The notes under the pieces: generated by a model | Told to the model about the DNA's origin: nothing | Databases searched by the model: none | Seen by the model: the letters and a program-made list of their open reading frames with translations, nothing else | Shown: piece by piece, positions 1 through 13,515 of the stretch | How positions within the stretch are numbered: the first letter of the stretch is position 1 | Layout of the letters: each line of letters starts with the position of its first letter | Source of the DNA: Archegozetes longisetosus | Taxonomy: Eukaryota > Arthropoda > Arachnida > Sarcoptiformes > Trhypochthoniidae | DNA: 64,000 nt | Direction: 5' to 3' | Assembly (NCBI GenBank): GCA_018873245.2 | Contig: JAEMBT020000009.1 | Location: 16,425,794 to 16,489,793 of the forward strand | Program-made: the position numbers and the translations under genes

Positions 1-32
1 ACTCTGAAATTTTCATTCTTAGATTCTAAATC

Positions 33-278
33 TTAAATTCTTAGAAAGTGAAGTAATGAAGATGATTTGGCGCTAGTTTGAGGGCATAATAGTAAATAAG
101 AGAGAATAAGAATGAAAAGTTTTCTCAACAAAATCTTGGGCATCGTTCTAGATAGAGAGATATTCTGGTAGCTATTCTGGTAGATATTCTGGTAGAAGAC
201 AGGGAGAGCAGCTAAATTAAGATCCGGGCACACCTCGCTCCTCTTCATAAGTGGATCCCGAAACATAAACAGTGCCAA
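33..278 (-). other. open frame downstream of the last HDAC exon, unassigned
   Basis: An uninterrupted 81-codon minus-strand frame lies 700 bp beyond the last recognised HDAC exon, on the same strand. Its first third (FMFRDPLMKRSEVCPDLN) has a richer base composition than its surroundings. The rest is a tandem YQN repeat and a hydrophobic tail. It could hold the next HDAC exon, but I recognise no conserved HDAC motif and no convincing acceptor, so chance is as likely. Confidence 0.12.
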
Positions 279-426
279 GGCTTCTACTCATTGTTGGCAA
301 TCCAAACATTCACTTCTGCTATACTTAGAATCAGCCCAATCCAAAAATATTACTTATGACGCGCCATTCCTTACTATCAAATCTTACTTTTGCTCAGTTC
401 TTATTTTTATAACTATCTTGTCTTGA

Positions 427-428
<2 letters not shown>

Positions 429-460
<32 letters not shown>
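429..460. repeat. (CT)n microsatellite
   Basis: Uninterrupted dinucleotide run of about 32 bp. The open frame across it is only the Ser/Leu translation of the repeat. Confidence 0.95.
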
Positions 461-463
<3 letters not shown>

Positions 464-839
464 CCTTTCCATCAATCTCTTCATAAATTACGTACTCAGA
501 CAAATATTTAAACTAATTAGAAAATATATATATTGGGTAAATCATTCACTTCCCTACAGCTATATCTTAGCCATAATTGCCTCATGTCTGATATTTTGCA
601 CGAAACTCTCTAATATAACTTAATAAATCTCTTCAGAGAATAATTAGCCTTCAATTCGACACTCGTTCATGTGATCAGGTTTTAAATTTAGGAAACCTTA
701 TCAGTTGAGTATAAGAGTTATTTCTGTATAGCTATCTTAAGTCTTTTCCTCTTTTAAATCATTTGACATTTCACTCACTAACACATTATGAATATTTTAA
801 AAGAATTATCGCTTTTAAAAACAATCAGTTGGGAGAGAC

Positions 840-905
840 CTTAAGACTAGATTCCAGATTGAAGCAGTCTTATGACCGGATTCCAGATCAAAGCAATCTT
901 AATAC
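840..905. repeat. two-copy imperfect direct repeat
   Basis: The motif GATTCCAGAT followed by (T/C)(G/A)AAGCA(G/A)TCTTA occurs twice, about 30 bp apart. It lies in the intergenic or intronic stretch left of the last HDAC exon. Confidence 0.5.
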
Positions 906-972
906 CAAATTATTCAAACTAATAAAGCCCTAATCATTATCAGAAATTATACTAAAAGATAGATTGACAAAC

Positions 973-3900
973 CTCCTGAATAGGTGTTGAGCCAGCGCTT
1001 GATTGAAAGCTAGAATGGTTGGAACCACTAGGAGGTGACTCTGACAGACATTCCGGTATACCATTACCTGTGATCCCGTCTGGTTAGCAAATAAGTACTA
1101 ACATTAGAATGTTTACGCTAATTGTTGTGACTTTTATTTTTATCTCTATCTCTATTAAACTTGAATTTTTTTATGACTTACATACTTTTCTATTTATATT
1201 AAGTTAATATTAATGTTACGAAATAGTTATTAAAACTTATTTATATAAATAAGATTATTAGATAAAATCAAATAAATGCAATCAATCAATAGAACATAAA
1301 GCTAAACAACAGGTTGCAACAGCTGTTAAATTGAAATCTTAAGAATAAATCTATAGTTAAAATAAAGCTATAGTTCAGTTAAATTAGGTTAAGAATAAGC
1401 GGATCTTAGCCATTAATCGATAGTTAAGGTGCAGCTAAATTAGGCTAGAATTAGCTAAAAAAGTTTAAAAAGCTAAAATTAGTTTATAAAAAAGAGCTAA
1501 AAATATGTTAAAAGTATGCTAAAAAGCTAAAAGAAGCTAAAAGTAGTTAAGATAAGCTAAAATAAGCTAAAATAAGCTAAAATAAGCTAAAATAAGCTAA
1601 AATAAGCTAAAATAAGCCAAAATAGGCTAAAATAAGCTAAAAAGGCTAAAACAAACTAAATCAGACTAAAAAAGCGAAAACAAAACAAATCAAAAGAAAC
1701 AATAAAAAATAGAGAATAGAACCAGAAGAAAGGGATAGTTAATTAATAAGAGAATTGTTAAGATATGGTCATGCGTACTTGAGAGAGGAGGCCTCCTCTT
1801 GAGAGGGGATGCTTTATCTTTTCGCCTGAGCAAAGGCGAACTACGCCGTTGTATCACTTTCTGCTTCAACACTGAACGAACCTTAAGATTTGGCTCAGAA
1901 GCTATAATGACAAACATGCTTGCATTAGATGCTTATTAGTTTGTTGTTGTTTTTTATGTTTATATATGCACTAATTTATGTTTTCTTATTAATTATTGTC
2001 AATACATGTCTGGTTTTGTATTAGTCTCAAACACATTTCTGGTTTTGTATTAGTCTCAAACACATTTCTCTTTTTTGATTAGTCTCAAACACATTTCTAC
2101 TTTTGATTAGTCTGAACACATATCTCATGACTGATCAATCCCTAACAGACATATCTATACACAATACAACTGATTCAAATTGGCTCAATCAATAGACGCA
2201 GAACGGAATAATAAAAATGAAACATTTAATCAAATTAGTTAGTAACATATTGAAAGTAAATAGAATGTTGGTTACCTGTTTTTCGTAGTGGAAAGTCATT
2301 CTCGTATTTACCAATTATTGGTTGCCTGTAATAGGCAGTAATTGTTATTATTGATTATTTGCTATTTTGGTAAACATTTAAAATATTTAAAAAAAAAAAT
2401 ATTTAAAAAATAAAATATTCGAAATATAAATTGTTTAAAATATAGATTATTTAAAATCTAAATGTTCCTATGACATATTAGTTGCACTATTATGATTTCA
2501 ACTTCTACATAAGCTCATTTCTAGTAAAACATTTTTCCCAAGTAAATAGAGCGCATATAATAAATAACTAATTTATCAAATGTCGAAACTAAGATTTTAA
2601 TAAAATTCAACTCTATTTCTTCATAGAAATATGAGCAATGTGAAGAAATTCATTGAATTATAATAACAAATGAGTATATACTCAGAGCAGAAAAAGATAG
2701 GAATTCAACAAAAATTCAATAAGAATTCAACAAAAATTCAACAAAAGTTCAACAAAAGTTCAACAAAAATTCAACAAAAGTTCAACAAAAATTCAATAAA
2801 AATTCAACAAAAATTCAACAAAAATTCAATAAAATTCAACAAAAATTCAATAAGAATTGAACAAAAAAAAAATAACAAAGAACTCACCAATTCTTAGTAC
2901 TACTAGGAGGCGAACTATTAGCACTATGATGAGCAGCAGATTCTCTTAACTTCTTACTCAAAACAAACTCTTGTAGACGTTGTTTAACTTCAGAAGAGGC
3001 AATAGCACTCTGTTCATGTTTCTCTTTCTTCTTTAATGCCTCTAGCTTCTCTTTTCCACTCTCTCTTTTTCTATTCTTTGCTCTTCTTCTAGTTTCTTTT
3101 GTTGCTCTAGATATTCCTGTTTGAGTTTAAGTTAGAATTTTTGTTAGAATTGTTATCAGAATTGCAGTTGGAATTTTTATTAGAATCACAATTTTATTAG
3201 AATCAGAATCTTATATTGCAATTTAAATCTAATCTTCAATTTTTGATGTCTACCCAAATCTTTCTGTTCTTAAGCTGTATCTCTAACTAATTCTAGATAT
3301 TATATATTGTCGTAAACTGAATAGATGATATTTTGATATATTGAAATTATAATATAATCAAAGTATTACCTTTTGCTATAAATTGATATATTTTTAATTA
3401 AATGCATAGACAAGAAACAAAATGAGTTGTCAATAATACAAATCAATTATTAGCTGAGACTAGTGTAAAATAATAGAGTAAACAAAATTTAGAATCAGTC
3501 ATCACAGATTGTAAATCTAGTATTGTATGTAATTATTTGAAGCAAATATGGAACTAGTATTAGAGTAGTTTTTAAATCAATAGGTAGTTGTATTAATGAA
3601 AAAATGGGACTATTTATAGAAAATATACTATATTAAAAATGGAATATATTTCAAAATCACTGTCTTCTACTACCTAATAAGTCTCGTCTATTAAGATAAT
3701 CAATAATTCAGTCTACCTATAGTACATTATTAAATATGTATTATAATATTTGGTTCAAGTTAATTGTGAAACTGATTTATTTTAGATGGTTTGTTTACTA
3801 TTTTAGTAGTACACCATCTGTCTATTCCATGTCAATTTTATTATATTTTATATTTAAGGAAATCAACTCAATGACTAATCGTTATCTTTCTATTAATAGT

Positions 3901-5041
3901 TGTTTATAGAAAAATAAGAAGCTATAAAACTTCAAACTTGCAAACTGACCTAAACTGACCTAAACTGACCTAAACTAACCTAACCTAACCTAAACCTCGC
4001 GACTGGACAAAACTGAAAAAAGAGAAAATCAAATATAAAATTATAGAAACAATGATGAACCAAATAAGATAAAAATGTACGTAATACAATAATTAAAGAA
4101 TAGAAAGTGGTACACAAACAGAAACATAAAATAAAAATAATTGAGAAAAAAAGTCAAAACATAAAACATTGTGCGTAGTTCTAATGACATAAGCACTAAT
4201 AAACATATAATTTATATTAAGTATATTATCAGATATAGCATTGTTGTTTTGTCTATAAATATATATTTCATATATGTTTACTAGCTAGCTAGAATGATTT
4301 AAAAATAGGAAAACTAGTTGTAAGAAGAAATTACTAATTCAAATATATATATATATATGGAAGTAGTCAAATTGGGTTCCTTATATAGTGAAAGTACTTT
4401 ATATATATATAGAGAGAGAAAGTTAACTATTAATAGAAGCTAATTTACTAGAATAATACGTTTAACTCTTAATTCGATTTACAATGTGATCTACTAGTAT
4501 GAAATAAGATTTAATTATTTTAATTTTAATTTAGGTAGTAATTATCTTGTATTAGAACACTAATTGCTCTTATTAGATAGGGATATATCTTTTGATATGT
4601 CATTTAACTAACTAATTATGCTTTTAATAATTTCACTATTTATTAATTATAAATTGATGTTTGTATTAAAAATTTAGTCAACTTTTACATTAATTTAGTC
4701 AATTTCACATGAATTCAGTCAATTTCACATGAATTCAGTCAAATTCAGTCAGAATATACACGAATTCAGTCAGAATCTACATGAACTCAGTCAAAATTCA
4801 ATAATCAACTAAAAACTTACACGAATCCTTTCCTGCAATTGTTTCTCATGTTGTTCAGCCAACTGTTGCTGCTGCTGTTGGAAATGTTGAAGTAGTAACT
4901 GTTGTTGTAATTGTTGTTGTTGCTTAAGTTGAATGAGTTGTTGTTGAAATTGTAGATGTTGTTCATGTAAAGCAGGATTGATTAATGAGTTTTGTGTGTT
5001 ATTTGCCATTTCACGTCCGCTTGTATTATCATTCACATTTG
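973..5041 (-). CDS. HDAC4: class IIa histone deacetylase (HDAC4/5/7/9 type), N-terminal half, partial
   Basis: Class IIa HDACs are transcriptional corepressors that shuttle between nucleus and cytoplasm through 14-3-3 binding. Five minus-strand exons are visible: 5041(uncertain)-4821, 3116-2888, 2325-2276, 1901-1779 and 1067-973. Exon 1 encodes the glutamine-rich coiled coil (a block starting [14 protein letters not shown]). Exon 2 continues the coiled coil and ends with [15 protein letters not shown], which is highly conserved in the family. Exon 3 ends [10 protein letters not shown] and joins exon 4 at [15 protein letters not shown] to form the first 14-3-3 phosphosite (Ser of RKTASEP). [11 protein letters not shown], part of the nuclear localisation signal, follows. 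Exon 5 is Ser/Pro-rich ([16 protein letters not shown]). Splice phases agree at every junction. Exon 2 needs one extra base at the T-run 3052-3055 to stay in frame. The MEF2-binding N-terminus and the catalytic domain are not seen; the latter should lie left of the window. The 5041 boundary is a guess; an in-frame ATG lies at 5009. Confidence 0.9.
1551..1640. repeat. 10-bp tandem array (AATAAGCTAA)n
   Basis: About nine units of a decamer, six of them perfect and the outer ones diverged, inside the intron between HDAC exons 4 and 5. Related AAGCTAAAA words extend back to about 1440. Confidence 0.95.
2004..2117. repeat. 29-bp minisatellite, about four copies
   Basis: Units start with ACATTTCT or ACATGTCT and end with GATTAGTCTCAAAC or TATTAGTCTCAAAC. 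The fourth copy is shortened. It lies in the HDAC intron between exons 3 and 4. Confidence 0.85.
2701..2862. repeat. 11-12 bp tandem array (AAAATTCAAC)n
   Basis: About 14 units of a short A-rich word with G/T and T/C variants, ending 26 bp left of the donor side of HDAC exon 2. The Asn/Lys/Gln open frame across it on the plus strand is a translation of the repeat, not a gene. Confidence 0.9.
3941..3998. repeat. CCTAA-type degenerate telomere-like repeat
   Basis: Runs of CCTAAACTGA merge into CCTAA units (TTAGG on the other strand). It lies inside the intron between HDAC exons 1 and 2. Confidence 0.7.
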
Positions 5042-5220
5042 CTATGTAACCAATTTCACCTATTTCAATTTTCAATTTATTAGTTATTATTTTTATTAAT
5101 TATTATTTTTAATTTTCATTATCTACTAGCTCAACAAATCAAACTAAACATACCAAATAAATTGAATTTAAACTTTTATATATTCATATAAATATAAAAC
5201 AATGTCTTCCAACAACTACA

Positions 5221-5265
5221 ACACACACACACACACACACACATACACACACACACACACACAAA
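5221..5265. repeat. (AC)n microsatellite
   Basis: About 45 bp of AC dinucleotides with a single AT interruption near the middle. Confidence 0.95.
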
Positions 5266-5821
5266 AAGGCGATATAGTCTTAACGAGAAAAGAGAAAGCA
5301 AAAATAATGATAACTATTGCCTTGAAATAGCAATTACCTATTATTATGAGCTATAAATAGATATATATAAATATCTATTGAAGACTAATCATTTTAATCT
5401 TATAGAACTTCATACATCTGCTTGTACATCTATTTCGAAATTTTTATTATTTTTTATTAGTATATATGTCTGTACGTATGTCTCTTATAGGTATATATAT
5501 ATATGTCTATTATATGTATATATATATATATACTTTTAAATCTATCATTTACTTAATCGATTGAAAGTTGAGAATATGAATATCGAAAGGAAATAGAGGG
5601 AAAATAAATAGCAAGATATAATAAGAGAAAAAATATAAAAATAAGGTATAACGAAAGTAAGACTATAATTATAAGTGTTTGAATCTTTTCCTAGAATATA
5701 TATATATATATATATAATAAATATGATAATAAACTAAATGATTTCCTCATTTCCCAACTTAACACTTATAATACATGACCTTAAACTAAATAATAGATTA
5801 ATAATAATTATGCAAGTATCT

Positions 5822-5895
5822 AACAGGTATCTAGCTAATCTAAAATACGAGTTTCACTAACAGGTATCTAGCTAATCTAAAATACGAGTTTCACT
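5822..5895. repeat. exact 37-bp tandem duplication
   Basis: Two head-to-tail copies of a 37-bp unit (5822-5858 and 5859-5895) that begins AACAGGTATCTAGC and ends GAGTTTCACT. They appear identical, so the duplication is recent or the assembly duplicated it. Confidence 0.9.
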
Positions 5896-5934
5896 TACAC
5901 ACTTACGACTCACTGCTCAAGTCCCTATATATCA

Positions 5935-6086
5935 AATTTGACTAAAATTGACCTGTTTATAGTAAATCGTTAGGAACTGGTAATTCACATTGACTATAAT
6001 GAGGTTTTGTTGTAAACAGGTGAGAATTAGTCGAACTAGATATGTCGGCAATGTGCTAATGTGTTGACTATATAGATGTATTACTA
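5935..6086. mobile_element. degenerate MITE, same family as the 35.15-kb element
   Basis: Two blocks resemble the pogo-like element at 35150-35264. The CACATTGACTATAATGAG block matches its TACATTGACTACAACGAG. The GTTGACTATATAGATGTATTACT block matches its right end. The left terminus is too eroded to place. Confidence 0.4.
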
Positions 6087-7889
6087 TATAAATCGTGTTT
6101 GGTTATAATTAATAGACTTAAAAATAGTAAAATATATGAATTTTATAAATAAAAATTAATATAAAATAGAATCACAAAACAGACATTATAATAAATGAAA
6201 ATAAAATATATCAATTTTGATAGTATAAGCTACATACTGATAGAATTAATCAATACATAACCATCAATAATATTAGTTGAACCAGTTAATTTCTCACAAC
6301 ATACATTCATACATATTAACTATAGACATTCGAATCTATAGCATATACTTTAATAGCAATTAATAATCGATTAGAAAAGACTTATCAAAAGAGTTTGACT
6401 AACAATATAAAAGAGAGAGAGAGAGAAAGAGGAAAACTAAACATAAAAAGGATCAAACAGATATAAGCTATAATTTAGAATGTCAAATATAGGAAAAGAA
6501 ATAGTTTGGGAAGTCCTAGTCTAAAGTATAAACTGATTATTAACAGGAATGTATGACAAATTTAGCATACGCGCTTTTTCTCATTACTATCTATTAGTGC
6601 CTTTTCTAACTTTTTTTTATCTCTTTCACTCATTTCCTAACATTTATCTATTTGAGTCCCTTTCCTAACACTTATCTTTTTGTGCCTTTTCTTAACACTT
6701 ATCTATTAGTCTCCTACCCAAACACTTCTCTACATAACTCGACTGAAATATAAGGAAAAAATCTAGAATAACGAAAGTTTGAAAAGAGATAGATTGGAAA
6801 TGGAAAGTATAGAATACCTTTTCTTTGAATATGATTATAATGGCTATTAATTTCCATATTGTAGTAACGATGCGAATGATGTGATGAACTTAAAGTTTCT
6901 AAATATAATAGAGAATAATATCAATGATAAGAATCAAATCCACAATAATTAATCTCTTGGAGTGTAATAAGGAATTGGTTACTGGCAAGCATAGAAATAA
7001 ATAGAAGTTAAACTCATATGAATCAGCTATAAATAGAACATAAAAATAAGTCTATTATAAAATATGTTTTCAGTTAGCTTTGAATTTTCAATTTAGATAA
7101 ATATTAGAAAATGTTTGTAGAGATTCTTTACAGAAATTCTTAATAGAAATTCTTTATGAAAATTCTTAATAGAAATTCTTTATGAAAATTCTTAATAGAA
7201 ATTCCTTATGAAAATAATTGATAAATCAATAGAAACAAGGATGTAAGTAAAGCATATTTGCATATAGAAGTAGCATTAATAGATGGATAAGATACTCGAA
7301 AAATGAATTGATTTCAAGTTATGACTAACTTATCTTCATTATTATATTTATTGCAATCCAAACTCTCAATCGGTATTGGTAATAAGGAACTGATGTTTAC
7401 GAACACAATATAATAAGACAATTATATATATATATATCTAAGTTATAACTTATATTTTTTAGAAGATCTACACCAGTCAGGTAGAAGATCATATTATTAA
7501 TGAATCAATAATAAGAAGCAGTTAGGAAAATATATGAAATACTTTCTAGTAAGTAGTTTATAGAGAATATGGACAGAAAAAGGCGGTGTTAATACATCTA
7601 CCTAACTATATATAAATTTGAATATAGATATCTAATACTTATATATAAATAGATATCTATTCTTCTAAAACAACTACTCATATAGAATAACTTATAGAAT
7701 AAGCTACAGAATAAGTTATAGAATAAGTTATCCAATAAGTTACAGAATAAGTTGCCATAACAACTGGTATTTATAGAACACTTAGTTGCTATTAGGATCG
7801 AGTAACCAATACGCATAATATGAATAGCCGATTGTTCAAATTATTTTTACATTAACCCTTAGTGAGATTTCAGATAGATACTCACTCTG

Positions 7890-8052
<163 letters not shown>

Positions 8053-8674
8053 TACTCACTATTTTTAACACTACACCTACGATTAATTGTCGATCATACT
8101 AAGATAGCCTAACAAAACAACAAACAAACATACGAAGAGTAAAGCTATAAAAGAAGTTAAGCATAGATGATGTAAAAAAAATAGTGGTCTCCACATAACT
8201 ATATATAACACTAAATGTATTCTCTAGTATATCTTCCCTTTCAAAGTTATATTTAGAATAGTGTTATATGAATTAAGTGGCGAAACCATTTAATTCAATA
8301 CTAACATCTATTATCTATTATAGTCTTAAGTTAAATCACGTTATGTTAAATTATCTCTACTTTATAAATAAGTATAACAAAAGTCTAACAAAACTATAAG
8401 AAATAGTTTAGAGTTAGAATTAACTAAGGGCTAAGTCACTTTCTAAAAAGCCATAAATATAATAGCAAGCATAGCGTAGGTGGAACGGATAATTTACGAA
8501 ATGGTAATGGCAATGACTATACAATAATATTTTTTGTGGCCAATTCTGGCTAAAAGCGCTGTCTCTATTTATGTGTCATTATTGCTCAATGCTTTTCTGT
8601 TATATGGGATTTTTGAACTGATCATTTCATTTTATGTATTAGATTTAATGATAATTATGTATAGTTTTAGTAAG

Positions 8675-8697
8675 GGCTTAGGCTTAGGCTTAGGCTT

Positions 8698-8768
<71 letters not shown>

Positions 8769-8811
8769 TAGGCTTAGGCTCAGGCTTAGGCTTAGGCTTA
8801 GGCTCAGGCTC
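8675..8811. repeat. hexamer array of TTAGGC and TCAGGC units
   Basis: About 23 units of GGCTYA. A block of TTAGGC-type units comes first, then about ten TCAGGC-type units, then a mixture. The array is open in several frames, giving Gly-Ser/Gly-Leu on the plus strand and Ser-Leu on the minus strand; neither is likely to be a protein. Confidence 0.95.
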
Positions 8812-11800
8812 ACATTCAAGAATTGAAAACTTTCAAAATTAGAAAACGTTTGGAATAGATTAGATGTTTTTATAAAAAGATTTGTTGCTAACACAAATAA
8901 CACTTGCGAAATCTAACTATCAATGTGGTGGCATGACTTTACTTGTATATTTGGTTAAAGTGTTAACTATCTATTCAAGGCTTAGGCTTTCCGTTGAGGT
9001 AAAGATTGAGAATTATAAAATTTGAAAACAGAAAATCTAAAAGAGAGACAAACAAAAAAATATATAAAAAAGGGATAAAAGAAATAATAAATAGTAATTG
9101 GATAATAAGCATGGTTGAAAATTAGATTTGTTCCTTGTTTACATCGTAATCATTTCTACAAACTATTAATAGCCCATTAAAATGACATGACTCTATCAAA
9201 ACTAGCATCTCGTTAATGCGCACCAATTATTAATAGCTATTATGTTTAATTCTTTTTTAACTTATTTGTCGCTCGTTTTGGGGCAATTTTTTGATAATTT
9301 TCGGCATAATTTTTTGAATAATTTTTGGCATAATTATTGGCAAAACGGAAGGAACAAAAAAAAGTAATAAACGAGAAAGTATTAAGCAATAAGATAGAAA
9401 GTGATAGCAAAATATAATAATAAAAGAAAAATAGAAGAAATTTAATTAAGAAAATAATTAATGAATACCTGAATGACTTAATAAGATAGTCTTAATATCC
9501 ATGATTGAATTAAACTGGACCTTTATATAACCATATATAAATAAAAATATGACCAAACTAAGTTAGCTTGTACGATTAAACTAAGCTAGATTGTATGATC
9601 AAACTAAGCTAGATTGTACAATCAAAAGAAAAAATAACTAAATTATGACCAAAGCAACGTTAGAACGTATAATCGAAAAAAAGGAGAAACAAACTAAAAT
9701 AGGAAAAGTAATAAAACAAACAGAAAGTAATATTTAGCTAATAAGTGTAAGTATAGAAGGTAGTGTTAGGACTTTAAACGTACTACGTCAATAGATAAGA
9801 AGCATGGGAATATGTATAGGATACGTACAAAGAGCAATAATAGATAAGACATATATATGTGTGTATATATATATATAAATACATATATATACATATATGT
9901 TATATTGAATATATTGAGGTGTTTTCCACACAACCAATTCTTTCATTTAATTGTCGAACTAAACATCCAAAAGACACACAACCAATAAATAAATATATTT
10001 CATATAAATTATTATCTTAGATAAATAGGACAAATAATATACGTCAATATTTCCTTGTAATCGGTCACATGCATATAAACATTTTATTAGTCAATATTTT
10101 AGATGTGATCTTTAATTATACGTTTTGGAGATCACTAACTATTGAGAAGATCACTAAATACATAAGAGGATCAATTATAACGGCTGATAATTAGAAGAAT
10201 GAAATAAAAAAGTAAAAAATAAATAATAAATAATAAGTAACTAGTGAAAAGGCAAAATAAGTGAAAGTAACAAGCAAGCGTATATAGAGTGTTAATAATA
10301 AATCATATATAAATATATATATAAAGCAGCAAAACAGGTTTATTACTTAAATGTATTTTAAGATCAGTCAAGAATAGAATGTTTAAAATTAATCAAATCG
10401 TTTCTGTTAGAATAGAATAGTGCTGCTAATATAGTTTGAAAATAGTTGGGAATAGTTATGAAATAGTTGGGAACAGTTATGAAATAGAGAAAATATCACA
10501 TATTAAATTTAATTATATAAATGTAGTTTAAGTTATAGCTCAAGTATAACTTCAAGTATATGTTGAACCATAAGTTGAACCACAAGTTTCTATTTCATAC
10601 CTTTAGTAGAACTCATAATAGGATAACCAAATAATTTGTAAATTCCTACTTAGTCCCGTTCAATGGAAAATATGAGATTTTATTTATAGAAGTATTATCT
10701 CATAAGAGCCCAACACTTAAAATAAAAACTAATAGAATATAATCTGTAAGTATGCGCACAAACTTTTTCAATTACTGCATTAAAAACATACCCATAAATA
10801 CCGGGAATTAACAGTAATTAAAAAATTTTCTATCTTAAGAGCGGGGATGTATATTAATTTAAAATTTTCATCATGAAGATAGGGAACTTATATTAATTAA
10901 AAGACATTAAATTATGTATGAGAACAAGAACTTATGGGAATGAAACGCAATTAAAAAGAGAGGTAAATAATAAAGAAAAATTACTAGCAAAAGTAAGTTT
11001 AATAAATAGTTTAGACTGTTCGGCCATGACACTAAGATAGCTAAGAGTTTCCCAAAGTCTGAATGGTGCTCGCCCTCCCTCATATGGAGACATGAGGGAA
11101 CATAGCAAGTGCGTATTTTATGATAGCAAATATAATTATTATTATTATATTTAGAAGAGATAGCATTTTTGACAAACAAAAAATTTAGTATAGATATGTC
11201 TATATATATATGTATGTATGTTTACAGTTATATCTCTGTATAGTTATGCTTATTGGTCATAGTGATTTTTATAGGAAATAAATGGTTATTATTTGCTGGA
11301 TAATATGTGTTAGAATGGGATATATGTTTTGAATATATCTAAGACTGACTATAAATTTATTAGAAATAAAACTAAAAAGAAGTAAACTATAAAGAAGTGA
11401 AATTGTAATATACATGATATGGCAATCAGGTGCAGCTGGTACTCATAGGGCAAAAATAAAGAGATTATTTCTATTGGAAGCAGTGAGTTCTATCTAGTTG
11501 TTTAATATGATTTTTATATATTTTATCACTGATTTCAGTTACTAACGCCAAATATAACTCATACTAAATTGCTGATGTTTACAATAAATTCTTTTCTATC
11601 CGATAGTGTGCTTCTAATCATCTCGATTGTATAACACTCTACTTTCCCCCCTCCCTTCTCTATCAATCAATTCACCAAACACTCTTTTTTTCTCTCTCTT
11701 TCTCTCCTTTTGCCAATTCAGGTCAAATTCTACCTTTTTATCTCTCCCTTTTTTCTACTATTTTTAATGCTGTTTTTTACTGCCATTTTTTGCCTATTTT

Positions 11801-12599
11801 TCTGCCATTTTTCGACTCTTTCTCCACTTTTTTTCCAAGTTTTTTCCAACATTTTTATCAACATTTTTCAGCTTATTCCCTAATATTTCCACTTTTTTCG
11901 ACTCAATTCCGACTAACACTCTACTAATTGCTAATAAAAGACATAAATTCTAAAGTAATACTAACAAACAAAGAAGGGTAGACAGAACATATAAAAGTAA
12001 TCATGTTAGAAGAAAATAAGAACAAAATTAGAGAATGATCTAATAAGAGATAGGTATTCACGTAGAGAGAGAATTAGAGAATGAGATATAGAAAGGCAAG
12101 TATTTATAGAATATGACGATTCGTAGTAATACACACAAGGTGAAGGTTAATTCCTACTATAATGATTTTCTATTTCTTTCTATCTCTTACTCAATAGTTG
12201 CACTGTCTTATTGACCAATTAGCACGCTCATATATATATATATCAAATTAAAACCATTTCAAATTTATCAGATTCTCATTAATTCAATTGCAACTAATTT
12301 CCATTTAATTAGTATAATAGACAAAAACTAACGCAGACAACCAAACGACAAATTTATAATAAATAAAAACAATGTTTAATTTTCAATTATTTCATAAAAG
12401 CAATATTTAATTTTCTATGCTTTCAATAAAATAATGAACTAGTTTGGAAGGAAATGAGAAGAGAGATAAGAGATGGAAATATTCAAATAAAACAACTAAT
12501 GGTATAATTAAGCATAAATACTAAATATAAAATAAGTATTTATAATTAGGTCATAAAAAGTACAATATGTGGTAATCAAAGAGAATTACAAGAATAGAT

Positions 12600-12765
12600 A
12601 TAAAGGATAAATTTCAAGAATAGATATCAGGAATAGATATCCGGAATAGATATCAAGAATAAATTTCAAGAATAGATATCAGGAATAGATATCCGGAATA
12701 GATATCAAGAATAAATTCCACGAATAAATTTCAAGAATAAATTTCAAGAATAAATTTGAAAAACT
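12600..12765. repeat. 13-14 bp minisatellite (AGAATAGATATC type)
   Basis: About 12 units of AAGAATAGATATC, GGAATAGATATCC and AAGAATAAATTTC. Part of the array is duplicated as a larger block. Confidence 0.85.
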
Positions 12766-13424
12766 CCAATAATAGTAGTAATTAGAAGAGTGCAATGTCA
12801 TATATAAAATGTAGGGAATGCAATATAAAAGCATAAAACTTGCGGCCTAATAGAAATTGAAATGAAGACGTGAATCAAATACAAATTAAGTAATAATAAA
12901 TTAGATAGCTATACGTGCCAGTAGTGAAGTGAACACTTTAGAACATTCTAAACTATTCTAATCCCGCCCAACAACTCTAGCCTGTAACTCAAGTATGTAA
13001 CTCAACTCTATTTTCAAGTTTAAGACTCATCACTAATGTTTTATATGAACATTAATTAATGTTTCAATAAATATGAGTTGATTTGTATTGAGCTTAAAGT
13101 TTATGATATATATTGTTTTTAATTTAATATTCACTTATAGTTTAACATTAAGTCTTAACCTAAATCTAATATTAATCAAATTTCAGCTATTTTTGGAAAA
13201 AATTCAGAAAAGATTCAGAAAAATTCAAAACTCAAATAGACATAAATATAATTAGAAAATAAGAAACTTGAAGCTAGAACTGAGTAACCAATTAAGCCAT
13301 CAATTAGATTAAGATGTAAAAGCCATAAAATATATTAATAAATCGGTTAGAATTTCTATCTGGCAAAATGATCTCAACTTTTCAAAATAAAATAAACAGA
13401 TTTATAGAATAGAGTCAAATAATG

Positions 13425-13515
13425 GGTTAGGTTGGGATAAGTTAGTTTGGAGTAGGATAGGAAAGGATAGGATATGATAGGTTAGGTTAGAATAGGTTAG
13501 GTTAGAATAGGTTAG
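13425..13515. repeat. degenerate TTAGG array
   Basis: GGTTAGGTTAGAATAGGTTAGG-like words on the plus strand, decaying leftwards into GGATAGGA variants. Confidence 0.75.

Noticed and set aside
2670..2897. 75-codon Asn/Lys/Gln frame
   Set aside because: It translates the AAAATTCAAC array and overlaps an HDAC intron and exon on the other strand.
8534..8842. 102-codon plus-strand frame with a long Gly-Ser tail
   Set aside because: The Gly-Ser/Gly-Leu part is a direct translation of the GGCTYA hexamer array; it has no supporting splice sites or recognisable head.
11038..11110. Base-richer patch (plus frame SLNGARPPSYGDMRE)
   Set aside because: No acceptor and donor pair fits on either strand, and no family is recognised.
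12600..12765. Regularly spaced repeats that might suggest a CRISPR array
   Set aside because: Units are contiguous with no unique spacers, in a eukaryotic genome; this is a minisatellite.
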